Shown here: piece after piece, positions 7,319 to 8,947 of the stretch | Numbering within the stretch: position 1 is the first letter of the stretch | How the letters are laid out: each line of letters opens with the position of its first letter | Assembly: GCA_028694545.1 (NCBI GenBank) | Contig: JAQVKV010000052.1 | Coordinates: forward strand, 1-8,947 | Origin: Zavarzinia sp. | Lineage (GTDB): Bacteria > Pseudomonadota > Alphaproteobacteria > Zavarziniales > Zavarziniaceae | DNA: 8,947 nt | Reading direction: 5' to 3' | Translations under genes and position numbers: made by a program | The notes under the pieces: model-generated | Database searches by the model: none | What the model was told of the DNA's origin: nothing | What the model saw: the letters and a program-made list of their open reading frames with translations, nothing else

Positions 7319-7888
7319 TCAGTTCGGGAGCAGGACGCGGTCGATCACGTGGATGACGCCGTTGCTCTGGTCGACATCGGCGATCGTGACATGGGCGGTG
7401 CCGCCCTTCTCGTCGGTCAGCATGACCTTGTCGCCGGCCAGCGTCGCGGTCAGCGAGCCACCTTCGACCGTGGTCAGCACGGCCTTCCCGCCGTCCGCCT
7501 TGATCTTCGCCACGATCTCCTCGGCCGAATGCTTGCCGGCGACGACGTGATAGGTCAGGACCTGGGTCAGCGCCGCCTTGTTCTCGGGCTTCAGCAGGGT
7601 CTCGACCGTGCCCTCGGGCAGGGCGGCGAAGGCGGCATTGGTCGGCGCGAAGACGGTGAAGGGACCGGCGCCCGACAGGGTATCGACCAGGCTGGCCGCC
7701 TGGACCGCCGCCACCAGCGTGGTGTGATCCTTGGAGTTCACGGCATTCTCGATGATGTTCTTGTTCGGATACATCGGCGCGCCACCGACCTCGATCGGAT
7801 GGACGGCGAAGGCCGGCCCGGCCGTAACAATGGCCATCGTGGCAAGACCAAAGGCTGCGCAAAGCGCGGTCATGCGGATTCTGTTCAT
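7319..7888 (-). CDS. Secreted fasciclin (FAS1) domain protein
   Basis: This 189-residue protein carries one FAS1 domain, a fold linked to adhesion and cell-surface interactions. Residues 1-28 form a clear Sec signal peptide (basic start, hydrophobic core, GPAFA before the predicted cut), so the mature protein is periplasmic or extracellular. The FAS1 signatures are FTVFAPTNAAFAAL (77-90, H1 box), the central YHVVAGK (113-119), and GVIHVIDRVLLP (177-188, H2 box). The ATG at 7888 is set by AGGAGG 5 nt upstream and by the signal peptide; the frame stays open about 100 codons further, but that part looks non-coding. It is divergent from the GST gene; the 248-nt gap is AT-richer than its surroundings and has no promoter I would name with confidence. 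Confidence 0.93.
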   Translation of the reverse strand: MNRIRMTALCAAFGLATMAIVTAGPAFAVHPIEVGGAPMYPNKNIIENAVNSKDHTTLVAAVQAASLVDTLSGAGPFTVFAPTNAAFAALPEGTVETLLKPENKAALTQVLTYHVVAGKHSAEEIVAKIKADGGKAVLTTVEGGSLTATLAGDKVMLTDEKGGTAHVTIADVDQSNGVIHVIDRVLLPN

Positions 7889-8136
7889 AAGTTCCTCCTC
7901 GTTATAAATCGGTATTTCGCCATTTTTCATGGGCGTTACCGTGGAAGTGCCGAAGTATCCGACAGCTATTGTTACGAGAGGGGAGTACGGCCGGATTTCG
8001 CCGAAGAAATGATTTTGGCGCATGATCCCGCCTGTCGGGACTGGGCGATCATTGCCGGATGGTTGAGCTTTGGTGCCCGCTCGCGCTAAATGGCGGCCGG
8101 CCCCGCGCACAGGACGGGGCATGAGGGGAGAGAGAC

Positions 8137-8763
8137 GTGAAACTCTATCATTGCGCCGGCGCGCGTTCCTTCCGGCCGCTCTGGGCACTCGAGGAAATGG
8201 GTCTCGAGTATGATTTTGAATTGATGCCGTTCCCGCCGCGTTTCGCGCGCGAAGGCTATCTCGACATCAACCCGCTCGGTACCGTGCCCGCGTTTACGGA
8301 CGGCGACCTGCTGATGACGGAATCCAGCGCCATCTGCCATTACCTTGGCACGAAGCACGGCCCGACCGATCTCGTTGTCGGGGTGAATGAGCCGGAATAC
8401 GGCCGCTACCTCAATTTCCTGCATATGTCGGACGCGACCCTGACTTTCCCGCAGACGATCGTGCTGCGTTACACCATGCTTGAACCCGGGGAGCGGCGCC
8501 TGCCGCAGGCGGCGGCCGATTATGCGCAATGGTTCGCCTCGCGCCTGCGTGGCGCCATGAAGCTGGTGGGGCCGGAATATGCCTGTGCCGGGCGCTTTAC
8601 CATGGCCGACATCGCCATCGGTTACGCGATCAAGCTCGCCGGCCTGATCGGCCTGCAGGACGCGGTGCCCGAGAATGCCGCTGCCTATTTCGCCCGTATA
8701 TCGGACCGTGACGCCTATCGCCGTGCCATGGCGCGGGAAGAGGGGCGCTCGATCGGTTCCTGA
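8137..8763 (+). CDS. Glutathione S-transferase family protein
   Basis: This 208-residue cytosolic GST has an N-terminal thioredoxin-like domain (about 1-75) and an all-helical C-terminal domain. The N-terminus MKLYHCAGARSFRPLWALEE holds the likely catalytic region, with Ser11 the probable glutathione-activating residue. The cis-proline is Pro51 in GTVPAF, and the glutathione gamma-glutamyl contact is Glu62-Ser63 in TESSAI. FTMADIA (154-160) is the N-capping box of the C-terminal domain. The start is a GTG at 8137, with AGGGGAG 6 nt upstream. The substrate is unknown; conjugation, isomerase or dehalogenase activity are all seen in this superfamily. It is convergent with the enoyl-CoA hydratase gene across 17 nt, without a strong terminator. 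Confidence 0.9.
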   Translation: MKLYHCAGARSFRPLWALEEMGLEYDFELMPFPPRFAREGYLDINPLGTVPAFTDGDLLMTESSAICHYLGTKHGPTDLVVGVNEPEYGRYLNFLHMSDATLTFPQTIVLRYTMLEPGERRLPQAAADYAQWFASRLRGAMKLVGPEYACAGRFTMADIAIGYAIKLAGLIGLQDAVPENAAAYFARISDRDAYRRAMAREEGRSIGS

Positions 8764-8780
8764 TCGCGGCGTTTTTGTCT

Positions 8781-8947
8781 TCAGGACAGGGGGCGGATGA
8801 AATCGGCTGGCCGCTTTTCGAGGAAGGCGGCCATGCCCTCGGCCCGTTCCGGCATGTCCAGGGTCTGGTGAAAGGCGGCACGTTCCCGCGCCAGGCCCTG
8901 TGAGAGCGGCATTTCCGTCGTGGCCCGGGTCGTCGCCTTCATGAGGG
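8781..8947 (-). CDS. Enoyl-CoA hydratase/isomerase family protein (C-terminal end only)
   Basis: Only the last 54 codons are in the window. The reading MPLSQGLARERAAFHQTL (about residues 12-29 of the visible part), then ERAEGMAAFLEKRPADF, is the typical C-terminus of crotonase-family proteins, including the Glu-Gly-Met-x-Ala-Phe-Leu-x-Lys-Arg pattern near the end. This family hydrates or isomerises acyl-CoA substrates in fatty-acid or aromatic-acid breakdown. The catalytic residues lie outside the window, so the exact activity cannot be given. The stop at 8781 is 17 nt from the convergent GST stop. Confidence 0.85.
   Translation of the reverse strand, partial: LMKATTRATTEMPLSQGLARERAAFHQTLDMPERAEGMAAFLEKRPADFIRPLS

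Noticed and set aside
7889..8188. In-frame upstream extension of the fasciclin gene by about 100 codons
   Set aside because: A strong ribosome binding site and a complete signal peptide place the start at 7888; the extension would bury the signal peptide.
8740..8780. Possible terminator after the GST gene (CGATC...GATCG, then a T-run)
   Set aside because: The stem is only 5 bp, overlaps the end of the coding region and is separated from the T-run by several bases, so it is too weak to call.

Overview
The window is GC-rich chromosomal DNA that looks alphaproteobacterial. The evidence is a purC-purS-purQ-purL cluster with the three-subunit FGAM synthase, a gene for the alphaproteobacterial F1-ATPase zeta subunit (DUF1476), and a palindromic repeat of a type common in that class. 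I cannot name a genus from sequence alone. A Rhodospirillales-like, free-living organism would fit.

Region 1 (1-3137, minus strand) is the de novo purine operon, transcribed purC, purS, purQ, purL. The last three genes are joined tip to tail: purS and purQ are 1 nt apart, and purQ and purL share one base. They encode the three parts of FGAM synthase. PurL runs off the left edge. A palindromic, MITE-like element flanked by 8-bp direct repeats sits between purC and purS. The purC leader holds two tandem bulged hairpins.

Region 2 (3315-4167, plus) is a two-gene unit: the F1FO-ATPase zeta subunit and a GNAT acetyltransferase that overlaps it by 4 bp. Region 3 (4168-4836) is a degenerate stretch. 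It has a 56-codon remnant of a DUF2306 membrane protein that stops at a 9-bp hairpin, a small Pro/Ala-rich ORF on the opposite strand with a perfect 21-bp tandem duplication, an 18-bp perfect palindrome, and a plus-strand intrinsic terminator just ahead of the next gene.

Region 4 (4837-8947) holds accessory metabolic genes. These are an MFS transporter (plus), a PhaC/PhaZ-like alpha/beta hydrolase (plus), a secreted fasciclin-domain protein (minus, convergent, with a hairpin between), a glutathione S-transferase-like protein (plus), and the C-terminal end of an enoyl-CoA hydratase/isomerase family protein (minus, running off the right edge).

Most of the window is ordinary. I see no evidence for a new multi-gene system. 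The parts worth a second look are the small non-coding structures in the purine operon and around 4.2-4.8 kb, and the mixed motif content of the hydrolase.
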